Shown here: in pieces, positions 16,743 through 25,331 of the stretch
How positions within the stretch are numbered: position 1 is the first letter of the stretch
How the letters are laid out: the number at the start of each line of letters is the position of its first letter
NCBI GenBank assembly: GCA_039030395.1
Contig: JBCCEF010000030.1
Span: 1-47,916 of the forward strand
Reading direction: 5' to 3'
Origin: Acidobacteriota bacterium
GTDB taxonomy: Bacteria > Acidobacteriota > Thermoanaerobaculia > Multivoradales > JBCCEF01
DNA length: 47,916 nt
Translations under genes and position numbers: made by a program
Notes under the pieces: model-generated
Told to the model about the DNA's origin: nothing
Database searches by the model: none
Seen by the model: the letters and a program-made list of their open reading frames with translations, nothing else

Positions 16743-18527
16743 ATGGCCAGAATCATCCGCTCGCCGAGCTCCCTCGCCTTGTCGATCGCCCTGATCGTCT
16801 TCGCAGCGGCCGCCGTTGGCCAAGAGCTGCCGAAGGAGCGCTTCGCCATCACCGATGTCCGGGTGTTCGACGGCACCGGGATCATCGAGCAGACCACTGT
16901 GCTGGTGAACGGCGGAACCATCGCCGCCGTCGGGTCGGAGTTGCCGATTCCGGAAGGAACACCGGTGATCGAAGGCGCCGGCAAGACGTTGCTTCCGGGA
17001 CTGATCGACTGCCACACCCACACCTGGGGTTCGGCTCTCACCCAGGCGTTGACCTTCGGCGTGACCACCAGCATCGACATGTTCACCCAGCCGGACTACG
17101 CGGCGGGGGTCTACGCCAAGCAAGCGGAGAACGGAAATCCCGGCGAAGCGGACCTCTACTCGGCGGGGATTTTGGCAACCGCTCCCGGCGGCCACGGCAC
17201 CCAGTACGGATTCGAGATTCCCACCCTCACCCAGCCGGAGGACGCCGACGCTTTCGTCGCCGACCGGCTGGCCGAAGGGTCGAAGTTCATCAAGATCGTC
17301 CATGAGGACGGCAGCGGCTGGGGGCGCAGCATTCCGACCCTCGACCTTCCGACGGTCGAGGCCGTGGTCACCGCAACCCACGCCCGCGAGCATTTAGCGG
17401 TCGCCCATATCGGCACCCTGGACAGCGCCGAAAAGATCATCCCCACCGGCGTGGATGGACTGGTGCACCTGTTCACCGACCGGCCGCCGAGCGATCGCCT
17501 GATCGAGGCCGCCGGGGAAGCAGGTATCTTCGTCATCCCCACCCTCGCGGTGCTCGCCCAGAACGGCACGCCGGTACTCGAAGACGCGAATCTTTCTCCG
17601 TTCCTCGAAAGCGACCAGGTGCAGGGCCTCAAACGCAGCTTCGCCGGCGCAACGCCCCAGGAGAAGCTAAAGAACGCCTTCGACACCATCCGCCGCCTGC
17701 ACGAGGCATCGGTACCGATCTTGGCCGGTACCGATGCCCCCAACCCCGGCACCGCCCACGGCGCCAGCATGCACCACGAACTGGCGCTGCTGGTGGCGGC
17801 GGGACTGACGCCGGCGGAGGCCCTCGCCGGCGCCACCGCCCACGCCGCCGAGGCCTTCCGGCTGCTGGACCGCGGCCGCATCGCGCCGGGCCGCCGGGCG
17901 GACCTGCTGCTGGTGGAGGGCAATCCGCTGGCGAACATTGCCGCCACTCGCGACATCGTGGGTGTGTGGAAGCTCGGCGTTCCGGCGGCGCGCCAGGAGG
18001 TCGCAGCGACGGAGACGCGACTCCCGCCGCTGGCGGCGACGACCATCTCCACCTTCGACACCGGCGACGGCGACGAGATTCCTTCCGCATTCGGCTTCGG
18101 CTGGCAACCGACGACGGATGAGATGGCGGGCGGCGCCTCGCAGGTGAACCTCGTCCTGGTGGAAGCGGGCGACGGCAAGGCCCTACAGGTCACCGGAGAG
18201 ATCCTCACGGGCTTCGCCTTCCCCTGGGCCGGCGCCATGTTCTTCCCCGCCGACCAGCCAATGCAGCCGGCCAACCTTTCGCACCGCGCGGGCATTCGAT
18301 TCCGCACCCAGGGCGATGGCGGGACCTACCGGCTGATGGTGTTCGCTCAGTCCCGCGGCGCCATGCCGGCACAGGCCACCTTCGAGGCGGGCGACGGCTG
18401 GCAGACCGAAGAACACACCTTCGAGAGTTTCGGCGTGGACGGGTCGGACCTGGTCGGCATTGCCTTCACCGGCGGTCCCGGACTCGGCACCTTCCGCTTC
18501 GAAATCGACGACGTGACCTTTTATTGA
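16743..18527 (+). CDS. Exported metal-dependent amidohydrolase with C-terminal CIA30-like domain
   Basis: A 594-residue protein with a signal peptide (MARIIRSPS...AVGQE). The amidohydrolase barrel shows the first metal pair as LLPGLIDCHTHTW (about residue 90), a metal-binding Lys in FIKIVHEDGSG, His in VAHIGTL, and the last Asp in ILAGTDAPN, then the RGRIAPGRRADLLLV composite strand. The last ~165 residues (STFDTGDGDE... to IDDVTFY) resemble a CIA30 / galactose-binding-like beta domain, a known fusion in such periplasmic hydrolases. GAGGAG precedes the ATG. It lies inside the exporter and two-component operon, so the export or signal may concern its substrate or product, which I cannot name. 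Confidence 0.9.
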   Translation: MARIIRSPSSLALSIALIVFAAAAVGQELPKERFAITDVRVFDGTGIIEQTTVLVNGGTIAAVGSELPIPEGTPVIEGAGKTLLPGLIDCHTHTWGSALTQALTFGVTTSIDMFTQPDYAAGVYAKQAENGNPGEADLYSAGILATAPGGHGTQYGFEIPTLTQPEDADAFVADRLAEGSKFIKIVHEDGSGWGRSIPTLDLPTVEAVVTATHAREHLAVAHIGTLDSAEKIIPTGVDGLVHLFTDRPPSDRLIEAAGEAGIFVIPTLAVLAQNGTPVLEDANLSPFLESDQVQGLKRSFAGATPQEKLKNAFDTIRRLHEASVPILAGTDAPNPGTAHGASMHHELALLVAAGLTPAEALAGATAHAAEAFRLLDRGRIAPGRRADLLLVEGNPLANIAATRDIVGVWKLGVPAARQEVAATETRLPPLAATTISTFDTGDGDEIPSAFGFGWQPTTDEMAGGASQVNLVLVEAGDGKALQVTGEILTGFAFPWAGAMFFPADQPMQPANLSHRAGIRFRTQGDGGTYRLMVFAQSRGAMPAQATFEAGDGWQTEEHTFESFGVDGSDLVGIAFTGGPGLGTFRFEIDDVTFY

Positions 18528-18560
18528 TCCAGTGATCGATCGACCCCTAGGGCACCGTCC

Positions 18561-19682
18561 ATGAGGCTCCGCCTATTCCCCGAGAACCCCACCATCGGCT
18601 GGACGCCCTACGCCTGGCTGATCTACCTGGGGTTTTACTGGGCCCGGCCGCTGGTGGTCGGCGATCCCTGGGACCTCGTGCGCACGGCGCTGGTGACGGC
18701 GGCCTTCCTGCCGCTCTACTTCCGCACCTACTGGGTGACCGGCAGGCAGGCGGTTCCGCCGGCCGTCGGCATCTTGGCGCTCGCCCTGGTGGCGGCGCCG
18801 GGCAACGGCGGCGCGGCCTGCTTCCCGATCTACGCGGCGGGGGCCGTCGGCCAGTCTCAAAAGCGCCGGGTAGTGGTCCTGTGGGTCGCCGGCATCGTCG
18901 CCATGGTGGCACTCCAGAGCTGGTTCTTCGACCTGCCGACGATCTACTGGGCGGTCGCCTCGGCGTTCTCGGTGGTGGTCGCCGCCATCACCTACCACTT
19001 CGCCGAAACCTCCCGCCAAGGCCGCGCCCTCGCCCGCTCCCAGGAGGAAATCGAACGCCTCGCCACCCAAGCGGAGCGCGAGCGCATCGCCCGCGACCTC
19101 CACGACCTGCTGGGGCACACCCTGTCCGTCGTCACCTTGAAGGCGGAACTCGCCAGCCGCCTGGTGGAGCAAGACCCGGCCCGGGCCGCCGAGGAGATGC
19201 GCGCCGTCGAGGGAATCTCCCGACGCGCCCTGCGGGAGGTCCGAGAGGCGGTCACCGGCTATCGCGCCACCAGCCTGGTGGAAGAGCTGGATCGCAGTTC
19301 GCCGGCCTTGCGCGCCGCCGAGATCGAGCTGATCCGCGAAGAACCCCTGGTCGAGCCGGACGATGGGCTGCGCCCGATCTTCAACCTCGCCCTGCGGGAA
19401 GCCCTCACCAACGTCGCCCGCCACTCCGCCGCACAGCGGTGCCGGGTGCGCTTTGAGCGCGTCGCCGACGATTGGCGCCTAGAGGTCGCGGACGACGGCC
19501 GCGGCGGCCAGGCACCGGAGGGCGCCGGCTTGCGCGGCATGCGCGAGCGGGTAGCGGCGGTCGGCGGCACGGTGGAGCGCAACGGCGCCGACGGCACCCG
19601 ACTGGTGGTCACGGTGCCGGTCACCACAGCGCCGGTCGCCCAGGCCGCTGAACCGGTGGCGGCGAAGGGTCTCGAATCGTGA
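18561..19682 (+). CDS. DesK/LiaS-type sensor histidine kinase
   Basis: A 373-residue membrane kinase. The first ~155 residues hold four or five transmembrane helices with almost no external loop, typical of kinases that sense membrane state or work with an ABC transporter. The HisKA_3 dimerisation helix carries the phospho-accepting His in ERIARDLHDLLGHTLS (about residue 182), followed by the ATPase N box LREALTNVARHS and the DDGRGG and GLRGMRERV G boxes. The 3' end overlaps the regulator start (GTGA). With the upstream ABC genes this is a likely self-regulated resistance or envelope operon. Confidence 0.93.
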   Translation: MRLRLFPENPTIGWTPYAWLIYLGFYWARPLVVGDPWDLVRTALVTAAFLPLYFRTYWVTGRQAVPPAVGILALALVAAPGNGGAACFPIYAAGAVGQSQKRRVVVLWVAGIVAMVALQSWFFDLPTIYWAVASAFSVVVAAITYHFAETSRQGRALARSQEEIERLATQAERERIARDLHDLLGHTLSVVTLKAELASRLVEQDPARAAEEMRAVEGISRRALREVREAVTGYRATSLVEELDRSSPALRAAEIELIREEPLVEPDDGLRPIFNLALREALTNVARHSAAQRCRVRFERVADDWRLEVADDGRGGQAPEGAGLRGMRERVAAVGGTVERNGADGTRLVVTVPVTTAPVAQAAEPVAAKGLES

Positions 19683-20308
19683 TCCGGGTGCTGCTGGTGG
19701 AGGATCAGGCGATGGTGCGCGGCGCCCTGGCGGCGCTGCTCTCGCTGGAGGACGACCTCGAAGTGGTCGCCCAGGTCGACGACGGCCGCCAGGCCCTCGC
19801 GGCGCTCGACACGGCAGCGGTGGACGTGGTGCTGACGGACATCGAGATGCCCGGGATGACCGGTCTCGAGCTAGCCGGCGAGATCCTGCGGCGCAGCGAA
19901 GAAGACCGCGAGCCGGATTGGGGTGGAGGACCGCGAGTGGTGATTCTCACCACCTTCGCCCGCCGCGGCTATCTGCGCCGCGCCCTCGACGCCGGCGCCG
20001 CCGGCTACCTGCTCAAAGACGCCCCGTCCAGCCAGCTCGCCGACGCCATCCGCCGGGTGCACGACGGCCGGCGCGCCATCGACCCGGAACTCGCCTCCGC
20101 CGCCTGGGGCGAGCCGGATCCGCTAACCGACCGCGAGCGGCAAGTCCTCCGCCTAGCCGGCGAAGGCAAACCCACCGCCGCCATCGCCACCACCCTCCAC
20201 CTGTCGGAGGGCACGGTGCGCAACTACCTTTCGGAAGCGATCAGCAAACTGGACGCTTCCAACCGCACCGAGGCGGCCCGCATCGCCCGGCAGCAGGGTT
20301 GGTTGTAG
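19679..20308 (+). CDS. NarL/LuxR-family response regulator
   Basis: A 209-residue regulator with a receiver domain (phospho-Asp in VVLTDIEMPGMTG, about residue 55; Lys in GYLLKDAP) and a C-terminal LuxR-type helix-turn-helix (LTDRERQVLRLAGEGKPTAAIATTL...SEGTVRNYLSEAISKL). It starts with GTG at 19679, overlapping the kinase stop by 4 bp, and is the partner of that kinase. The most likely target is the promoter of its own exporter operon in the 205-bp gap before 14996. The end is convergent with the CoaBC-like gene 22 bp away. Confidence 0.94.
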   Translation: MIRVLLVEDQAMVRGALAALLSLEDDLEVVAQVDDGRQALAALDTAAVDVVLTDIEMPGMTGLELAGEILRRSEEDREPDWGGGPRVVILTTFARRGYLRRALDAGAAGYLLKDAPSSQLADAIRRVHDGRRAIDPELASAAWGEPDPLTDRERQVLRLAGEGKPTAAIATTLHLSEGTVRNYLSEAISKLDASNRTEAARIARQQGWL

Positions 20309-20330
20309 AAGGTTTCGACGACCGAGGCTG

Positions 20331-21599
20331 TCAGCCGGCGGCGAGGGTGGCTTCGAGGTGATCGGCGATGGCCTTGGCGATCACCAGCTTGCCTTCCATG
20401 CGCAGCGGCTCGGCGCTGTCGTGGGTCAGCCAGGCGACCTGCTCACCGTCCGGCCCACGCTCTTCGCCGCGGTTGGCGATCACCGTCTGGTAGCCGCGGC
20501 GGCGACGATCGGCGGCGATCTCCATCAATTCATCGTGACCGATGTCTTCTTGGTACTTGAAGGTGACCATGTGGAGCTTCGGATCGCGCTCGCGCACCAG
20601 CTCCACCACCTTCTCCGTCGGCACCAGGTCAATGCGGGCGAGGGCGCCGCCGCTGGGAGTCTTGCCGGCCAGCACCTTCTTCGCCCGGTAGTCCGCCACG
20701 GCGGCGGTGAAAATCGCCGCCCGGGGGTGGTTCTCGGACACCTCCTCGAGCACCGCCTGGCGGTACTCGTCGTAATCCATCACCAGTTTCCAGGGCAGAT
20801 GCTCCGGCGGCATGTAGGCGCCGGCGCCGTGGATCAGCAGCACATCGGCGCCGCGCCAGTACAGCTCCTCGGCCACCCGGCAACCCAATTCGCCGCGGAA
20901 CTTGTTGGTCAACCGGCGCACCGCATCGATCGCCACCGGAGTGGGTCCGCCGGTAACCATCAAGCGCACGCCCTTGAGGGGCGAGCGGCTGACCGCCCGG
21001 CACACCTCCGCCACCAGCACCTCCTCCGCCGGTAGGTTGTGCTTGCCGTAGCCCGGCCGCGGCGGAATCACCCGCACCCCGAGGCGGTCCAGCCGTTCGA
21101 GGGACTCGGTGAGGATGCGGTTGTGCAGGGTGCCGTGCATGGTCGGCGCCACCAGCACCTCAGTTTCGCCCCGTTCCTGCCGACCGAGGGCGGACGCCAG
21201 GGTCGAGGTGATCACGCCGTCGGCGACGCCCAAAGAGAACTTGTTGAGGCTGTTGTAGGTGGCCGGCGCCAGCAAATAGGCGTCGAACGGTTGATCGTCG
21301 CTCAGGTGCTCCGCCGCCGGGGTCAGCTCCTTGACCACCGGCCGGACGGTGCTCCAGGCCAGGGTCTCCTCGGTGACGTAGCGCAATCCCTCGCGCGAGG
21401 CGAAGGCGGTGACCGCGGCCCCCTGGCGGCGCAGGGCACGGGCCACCAGCGGCGCTTTCATGGCGGCGATGCCGCCGGTGACCAGCAGTGCGACGTGCCG
21501 CCCGGCGAGCTGATCGCCCAGGCGCGGCACATCGTGGTCACCCAAATCGGAAGGCTCCGGCGGCGTAAAGTCCCATTCCCCAGAAGGCTTGTCGGGCAA
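20331..21599 (-). CDS. CoaBC-like flavoprotein / phosphopantothenate-cysteine ligase, divergent
   Basis: A 422-residue two-domain protein. The N-terminal half is a flavoprotein (PPC decarboxylase) fold: VALLVTGGIAAMKAP, a LLAPATYNSLNKFSLGVADG substrate loop and VLVAPTMH. The C-terminal half is a DFP / CoaB-like fold beginning VTGGPTPVAIDAVRRLTN, with AAVADYRAKKVL and a VIANR element. In standard CoaB the turn is NRSSGKMG; here it is NKFRGELG, so the ligase site is altered. The gene may make coenzyme A precursors or be a paralogue with another cysteine-type substrate. The start is TTG at 21599, with GAGGG upstream inside the end of the helicase gene, 5 bp away, so the two are one transcription unit. 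Confidence 0.8.
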   Translation of the reverse strand: MPDKPSGEWDFTPPEPSDLGDHDVPRLGDQLAGRHVALLVTGGIAAMKAPLVARALRRQGAAVTAFASREGLRYVTEETLAWSTVRPVVKELTPAAEHLSDDQPFDAYLLAPATYNSLNKFSLGVADGVITSTLASALGRQERGETEVLVAPTMHGTLHNRILTESLERLDRLGVRVIPPRPGYGKHNLPAEEVLVAEVCRAVSRSPLKGVRLMVTGGPTPVAIDAVRRLTNKFRGELGCRVAEELYWRGADVLLIHGAGAYMPPEHLPWKLVMDYDEYRQAVLEEVSENHPRAAIFTAAVADYRAKKVLAGKTPSGGALARIDLVPTEKVVELVRERDPKLHMVTFKYQEDIGHDELMEIAADRRRRGYQTVIANRGEERGPDGEQVAWLTHDSAEPLRMEGKLVIAKAIADHLEATLAAG

Positions 21600-21604
21600 C
21601 GAAG

Positions 21605-23518
21605 CTACCCTCGCTGACGCCGGCGCATGGAGCGATAGCGCTCCAGGATCTCCGAGCGTTCCGGACGCGGTCTCCGCTGCGCCTTGGCCGACGGCCCAGG
21701 TGAGGCCGCTTGAGGTGCAGACGGCTGAGGCGGGACCGCCTGAGGTGCGGCCGGCCGAGGTGCGGCCGGCCGAGGTGGGGTTGGTTCGGACGATTCTGCT
21801 TTGGCCGGCGCCGGCTGGGGTGCAGACGGTTTGGGAGAAACCGGCCTGGCGGCAGCCGGCGCGGGTGGGGCCGCCTGAGGTGGGGCCGCCTGAGGTGCGG
21901 CCGATCGAAGCGTAGCCGGCTTCGGTGCAGGCGGCGGCGAGGCCGGCTGAGGCGCGGCCGGCTGAGGCGCGGCCGGCCGCAGCGGAACCTTATCCCCGCG
22001 CCGCCAGGCACAGCGCTTGGCGAAGCGGTAGAGCACCTCGGTGCGATCGTCCGTCGCCGGTTCCACCGGCGCGATCTCCGCCTCCCGCGCCTCGGCGGGT
22101 ACCTCGTTGTCGAAGTTCCCGGAGGCGAGCGACGGCGCCGGCGTCTCCGCCGCCAGTGGCGCAGACGGCTGCGGGGTGGGCGGCGAGGCCGCAGTCTTCG
22201 GTGTCGACGGCCGGGGCTTCGGCGCAACGGGCTCGGCGGCGGACACCGGAACCGGAGGCTTCGCTACGGCCTTCGGCGCCGGCGGATCGTCGAGCTTCGA
22301 ACGACCCTTGTCGTAGTCGAAATCTTCCACTTGGATGCGCGGCAGCTTGGAGCGGATCGCCCGCTCGATGGCGTGCAGATCCGCCAGCTCGCGCGCCGCC
22401 ACGAAGGTCATCGCGTCACCCGTCGCCTGCTGGCGTCCGGTGCGGCCGATGCGGTGGATGTAGTCCTCCGGCTGTGCCGGCACGTCCACGTTGATCACGT
22501 GGGACAGCCCCTCCACGTCGATGCCGCGGGCCGCCACGTCCGTTGCCACCAGCACCCGGAACTTGCCCTTCTTGAAGGCCTCCAGAGCACGGGTGCGCTG
22601 CACCTGTGAGCGGTCGCCATGAATCGCCGTCACCTTGACGCCGTGGTTCGAAAGGTAGCTCGCCAGGCGGTCCGCCCGGTCCTTGGTGCGGGTGAAGGCG
22701 AGGGCGTTGTCGATCCCGCCGTGGCGCAGCAGGTGCAGCAGCAGCGCCGGCTTGTAGGCGTGGCGCACGAAGTAGGCGGCCTGAGTGATGCCCGTCGCCG
22801 GCGCCGCCTTGCGCTCGATGTTGATGGTCGCCGGCTCGCGCAGCAGTTCGCGCGACAGCGAAGCGATGGGCCCCGGCATGGTGGCCGAGAACAGCATCGT
22901 CTGGCGGCGGGCGGGCATCTTGCCGAGGATACGGCGAACGTCCGGAATGAAACCCATGTCGAGCATCCGGTCCGCCTCGTCGAGCACTAGGAACTCCACC
23001 TCGTCGAGGTGGCCGTAGGGCCGCCGCAGATGGTCCAGCAGCCGCCCCGGGGTGGCGATGATCATGTCGAAACCGCGCCGGATGGCGCGCTCCTGGGGCT
23101 CGAAGGCGACGCCACCGTGGATCACTGCGGCGGTCAGATCGGTGTATTTGCCGAGATCCTGTAGATGTTGCTCGACCTGCGCCGCCAGCTCGCGGGTGGG
23201 GGTGAGCACCAGGCCGCGGGTCACTCCCCGGCGCCGGGCCAGGAGCTGCTGCAGGATCGGCAGCAGGAAAGCCGCCGTCTTACCGCTGCCGGTCATCGCG
23301 GCGCCGAGTACGTCGCGGCCCTCCATCGCCGGCGGGATGGCGTCCGCCTGGATCGGCGTGGGCTGCGTGAAGCCGAGATCGTCGACCGCCTGCAACAGTT
23401 CCGGTTCGAGACCGAGATAGCCGAAACCGACGGGTTTCTCCGGCTCCGGTTCCGCCGCCGGCGTGGGGATGTTCACGTCTTCACGGCCTGGATAGTCTTT
23501 GTTGTCGTCAAGGGGCAT
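21605..23518 (-). CDS. DEAD-box RNA helicase with long Ala/Pro-rich tail
   Basis: A 637-residue ATP-dependent RNA helicase of the RhlE-like group. Q motif LGFTQPTPIQADA, motif I AAMTGSGKT, PTRELAAQ, GRLLDHL, DEAD as LVLDEADRMLDMGF, SAT in MLFSATMP, VATDVAARGIDVEGL and HRIGRTGR are all present within residues ~25-375. From about 415 to the end the chain is almost entirely Ala, Pro, Ser and Gln in imperfect repeats such as APQPAAPQPA, encoded by GC-rich direct repeats near 21,700-22,000, ending in a basic RYRSMRRRQRG. Such tails usually bind RNA or partners. The tail is unusually long, and the repeat DNA is prone to length change. Confidence 0.95.
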   Translation of the reverse strand: MPLDDNKDYPGREDVNIPTPAAEPEPEKPVGFGYLGLEPELLQAVDDLGFTQPTPIQADAIPPAMEGRDVLGAAMTGSGKTAAFLLPILQQLLARRRGVTRGLVLTPTRELAAQVEQHLQDLGKYTDLTAAVIHGGVAFEPQERAIRRGFDMIIATPGRLLDHLRRPYGHLDEVEFLVLDEADRMLDMGFIPDVRRILGKMPARRQTMLFSATMPGPIASLSRELLREPATINIERKAAPATGITQAAYFVRHAYKPALLLHLLRHGGIDNALAFTRTKDRADRLASYLSNHGVKVTAIHGDRSQVQRTRALEAFKKGKFRVLVATDVAARGIDVEGLSHVINVDVPAQPEDYIHRIGRTGRQQATGDAMTFVAARELADLHAIERAIRSKLPRIQVEDFDYDKGRSKLDDPPAPKAVAKPPVPVSAAEPVAPKPRPSTPKTAASPPTPQPSAPLAAETPAPSLASGNFDNEVPAEAREAEIAPVEPATDDRTEVLYRFAKRCAWRRGDKVPLRPAAPQPAAPQPASPPPAPKPATLRSAAPQAAPPQAAPPAPAAARPVSPKPSAPQPAPAKAESSEPTPPRPAAPRPAAPQAVPPQPSAPQAASPGPSAKAQRRPRPERSEILERYRSMRRRQRG

Positions 23519-23888
23519 GCGAGATCTCCCGGCTCCCCATCACCCGGCAACGACACCGAGGCGCGCGCCGCCGAGGCTCGACCATGAGCATGGAGGCGGG
23601 CGACTCCCGGCGCCGGAGACCGCACGGCACTCGAAACGCGGGAGCGAATCCTTCGTTCAGGGGAGCCCGAGTCGGGCCGAAGGTTCGAGCGATTGTATCT
23701 CGAAACGGCTGGAAAGAAAGGGGTCCCGGCGATTTCGGCGCGGCGGCCGGAAGACTCTCCAGGGCGGCCTGTGGTCACCGCGGGCAGTGGCCCCAACCAC
23801 AACCCCGGCAATGGCTCTGGCAACGGGCCTTCGATCTATGGTACAAGCGGCCAAGAACTTTGACCGACGACACGGAGACTTTTCACCC
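23519..23888. other. 370-bp gap between helicase and ornithine aminotransferase
   Basis: No supported gene. The aminotransferase frame is open through part of this gap but the extra residues are not like the family. The gap holds the divergent starts of two genes, so promoters for both should lie here; I cannot point to a clear -35/-10 pair. Confidence 0.4.
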
Positions 23889-25118
23889 ATGACCACTGCC
23901 CCCATCCAGACCGCGCCCGGCCTCAGCAGCACCGAATTGATTGCCCTCGAAGACCACTACGGAGCCCACAACTACCACCCCTTGGATGTCGTCATCACCC
24001 GCGCCGAGGGCATCTGGGTGTGGGACGTCGAAGGCCAAAAGTTCATGGACTTCCTGGCCTCCTATTCGGCCGTCAACCAGGGCCACTGCCATCCCAAGAT
24101 CGTCGCCGCCCTGGTCGAACAGGCGAGCCGCGTGGCGCTCACCTCGCGCGCCTTCCGCAACGACCAGCTCGGCTTGTTCTACAAAGACCTTTGCGAGCTG
24201 ACCGGCTACGCCAAGGTGCTGCCGATGAATAGCGGCGCCGAGGCGGTGGAAACGGCGATCAAGGCGGCTCGCAAGTGGGCCTACACGGTGAAGGGCGTCG
24301 AACAGGACCAGGCGGAAATCCTCGTCTTCGACCAAAACTTCCACGGCCGCACCACCACCATCGTCGGCTTCTCCTCAGAAGACCAGTACAAGGAAGGCTT
24401 CGGCCCCTTCACCCCGGGCTTCAAGATCCTGCCCTACGGCGATATCGACGCCGTGCGCCAGGCGATTGGCCCAAACACCGCCGCCGTAATGATCGAGCCG
24501 ATCCAGGGCGAAGGCGGCATCATCGTTCCGCCGGAAGGCTTCCTGCGCGAGCTGCGGGAGGTCACCTCCCAGCACAACGTGCTGCTGATGGCCGATGAGA
24601 TCCAGTCCGGCCTCGGCCGCACCGGCAAGATGTTCTGCTTCGAGCACGAAGGCATCCGGCCAGACGTGGTGATCATCGGCAAGGCCCTCTCCGGTGGCCT
24701 CTACCCGGTGTCCGCGATGCTCTCGGACGACGAAGTGATGGGCGTCTTCCACCCCGGCGACCACGGCTCCACCTACGGCGGCAACCCGGTGGCCGCCGCC
24801 GTCGCCCGCACCGCCCTCCAGGTGTTGGTGGACGAAGACCTGATCGAAAACTCCGCCCGCCTGGGCCGGTACCTGATGGATCGGCTGCGGGCCATGAACT
24901 CACCGCACGTGCACGAAATCCGCGGCAAGGGCCTGTGGGTGGGCATCGAACTCACCCCAGCCGCCGGCGGCGCCCGCAAGTTCTGCGAAGCACTCCAGAA
25001 CCGCGGCGTACTGTGCAAAGAGACGCACGAAAACGTCATCCGCATCGCCCCCCCGCTCACCATCACCCAGGAAGAGTTGGATTGGGCCTTGGAGCGGATC
25101 GAGGCGGTTCTGGCGTAG
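23889..25118 (+). CDS. rocD: Ornithine aminotransferase (class III PLP enzyme)
   Basis: Converts ornithine and 2-oxoglutarate to glutamate semialdehyde and glutamate. The 409-residue product shows the family pattern: HNYHPLDVVITRAEG, WDVEGQKFMDFLASYSAVNQGHCHP (residues ~40-65), LPMNSGAEAVETAIK, FHGRTTTIVGFS, the Asp of VLLMADEIQSGLGRTG that holds the PLP nitrogen, and the PLP lysine in VVIIGKALSGGLYP. The last third (STYGGNPVAAAVA, RGKGLWVGIEL) also fits. The start at 23889 begins MTTAPIQ; an upstream GGAGA is somewhat far. No other arginine-degradation gene is adjacent. Confidence 0.92.
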   Translation: MTTAPIQTAPGLSSTELIALEDHYGAHNYHPLDVVITRAEGIWVWDVEGQKFMDFLASYSAVNQGHCHPKIVAALVEQASRVALTSRAFRNDQLGLFYKDLCELTGYAKVLPMNSGAEAVETAIKAARKWAYTVKGVEQDQAEILVFDQNFHGRTTTIVGFSSEDQYKEGFGPFTPGFKILPYGDIDAVRQAIGPNTAAVMIEPIQGEGGIIVPPEGFLRELREVTSQHNVLLMADEIQSGLGRTGKMFCFEHEGIRPDVVIIGKALSGGLYPVSAMLSDDEVMGVFHPGDHGSTYGGNPVAAAVARTALQVLVDEDLIENSARLGRYLMDRLRAMNSPHVHEIRGKGLWVGIELTPAAGGARKFCEALQNRGVLCKETHENVIRIAPPLTITQEELDWALERIEAVLA

Positions 25119-25138
25119 GTTTTCCTTCCAGCATGAAA

Positions 25139-25170
25139 CCCGGCTCATGGGGCACTCCCCGTGGGCCGGG
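25139..25170. terminator. Hairpin downstream of rocD, possible terminator
   Basis: A 14-bp stem with two G-T pairs (25139-25152 with 25157-25170) and a 4-nt CACT loop, 20 bp after the rocD stop. There is no T-run on either strand, so it may be a pause or a protein-dependent terminator. Confidence 0.4.
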
Positions 25171-25208
25171 CACCCAAGAAAGCGACCCCAGATCGGCGGA
25201 TCGCCTCA

Positions 25209-25264
25209 AGCTCTGACATCGAGCTGTGACAAGCTGTGACATCGAGCTGTGACAAGCTGTGACA
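25209..25264. repeat. Five-copy AGCTGTGACA decamer array upstream of Fic gene
   Basis: Copies of AGCTGTGACA start at 25222, 25232, 25245 and 25255, with a one-mismatch copy at 25209. The spacing alternates 13, 10, 13, 10, so pairs recur every 23 bp, close to two helical turns. Same-face, phased repeats 68 bp before the Fic start suggest an operator. The likely ligand is a DNA-binding protein; the Fic protein has its own C-terminal winged-helix, so autoregulation is possible. Confidence 0.7.
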
Positions 25265-25331
25265 TACGAGCGGTGGGTTCTCGCATCGTTGATAGCCCAC
25301 GACTGGATGAAGCACGAGCCGGCAACCCACC

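Noticed and set aside
25139-25170. CRISPR-like or attachment-site reading of the hairpin and decamer array
   Set aside because: The decamers are too short and closely spaced for CRISPR, and no integrase, tRNA or spacer pattern is present.
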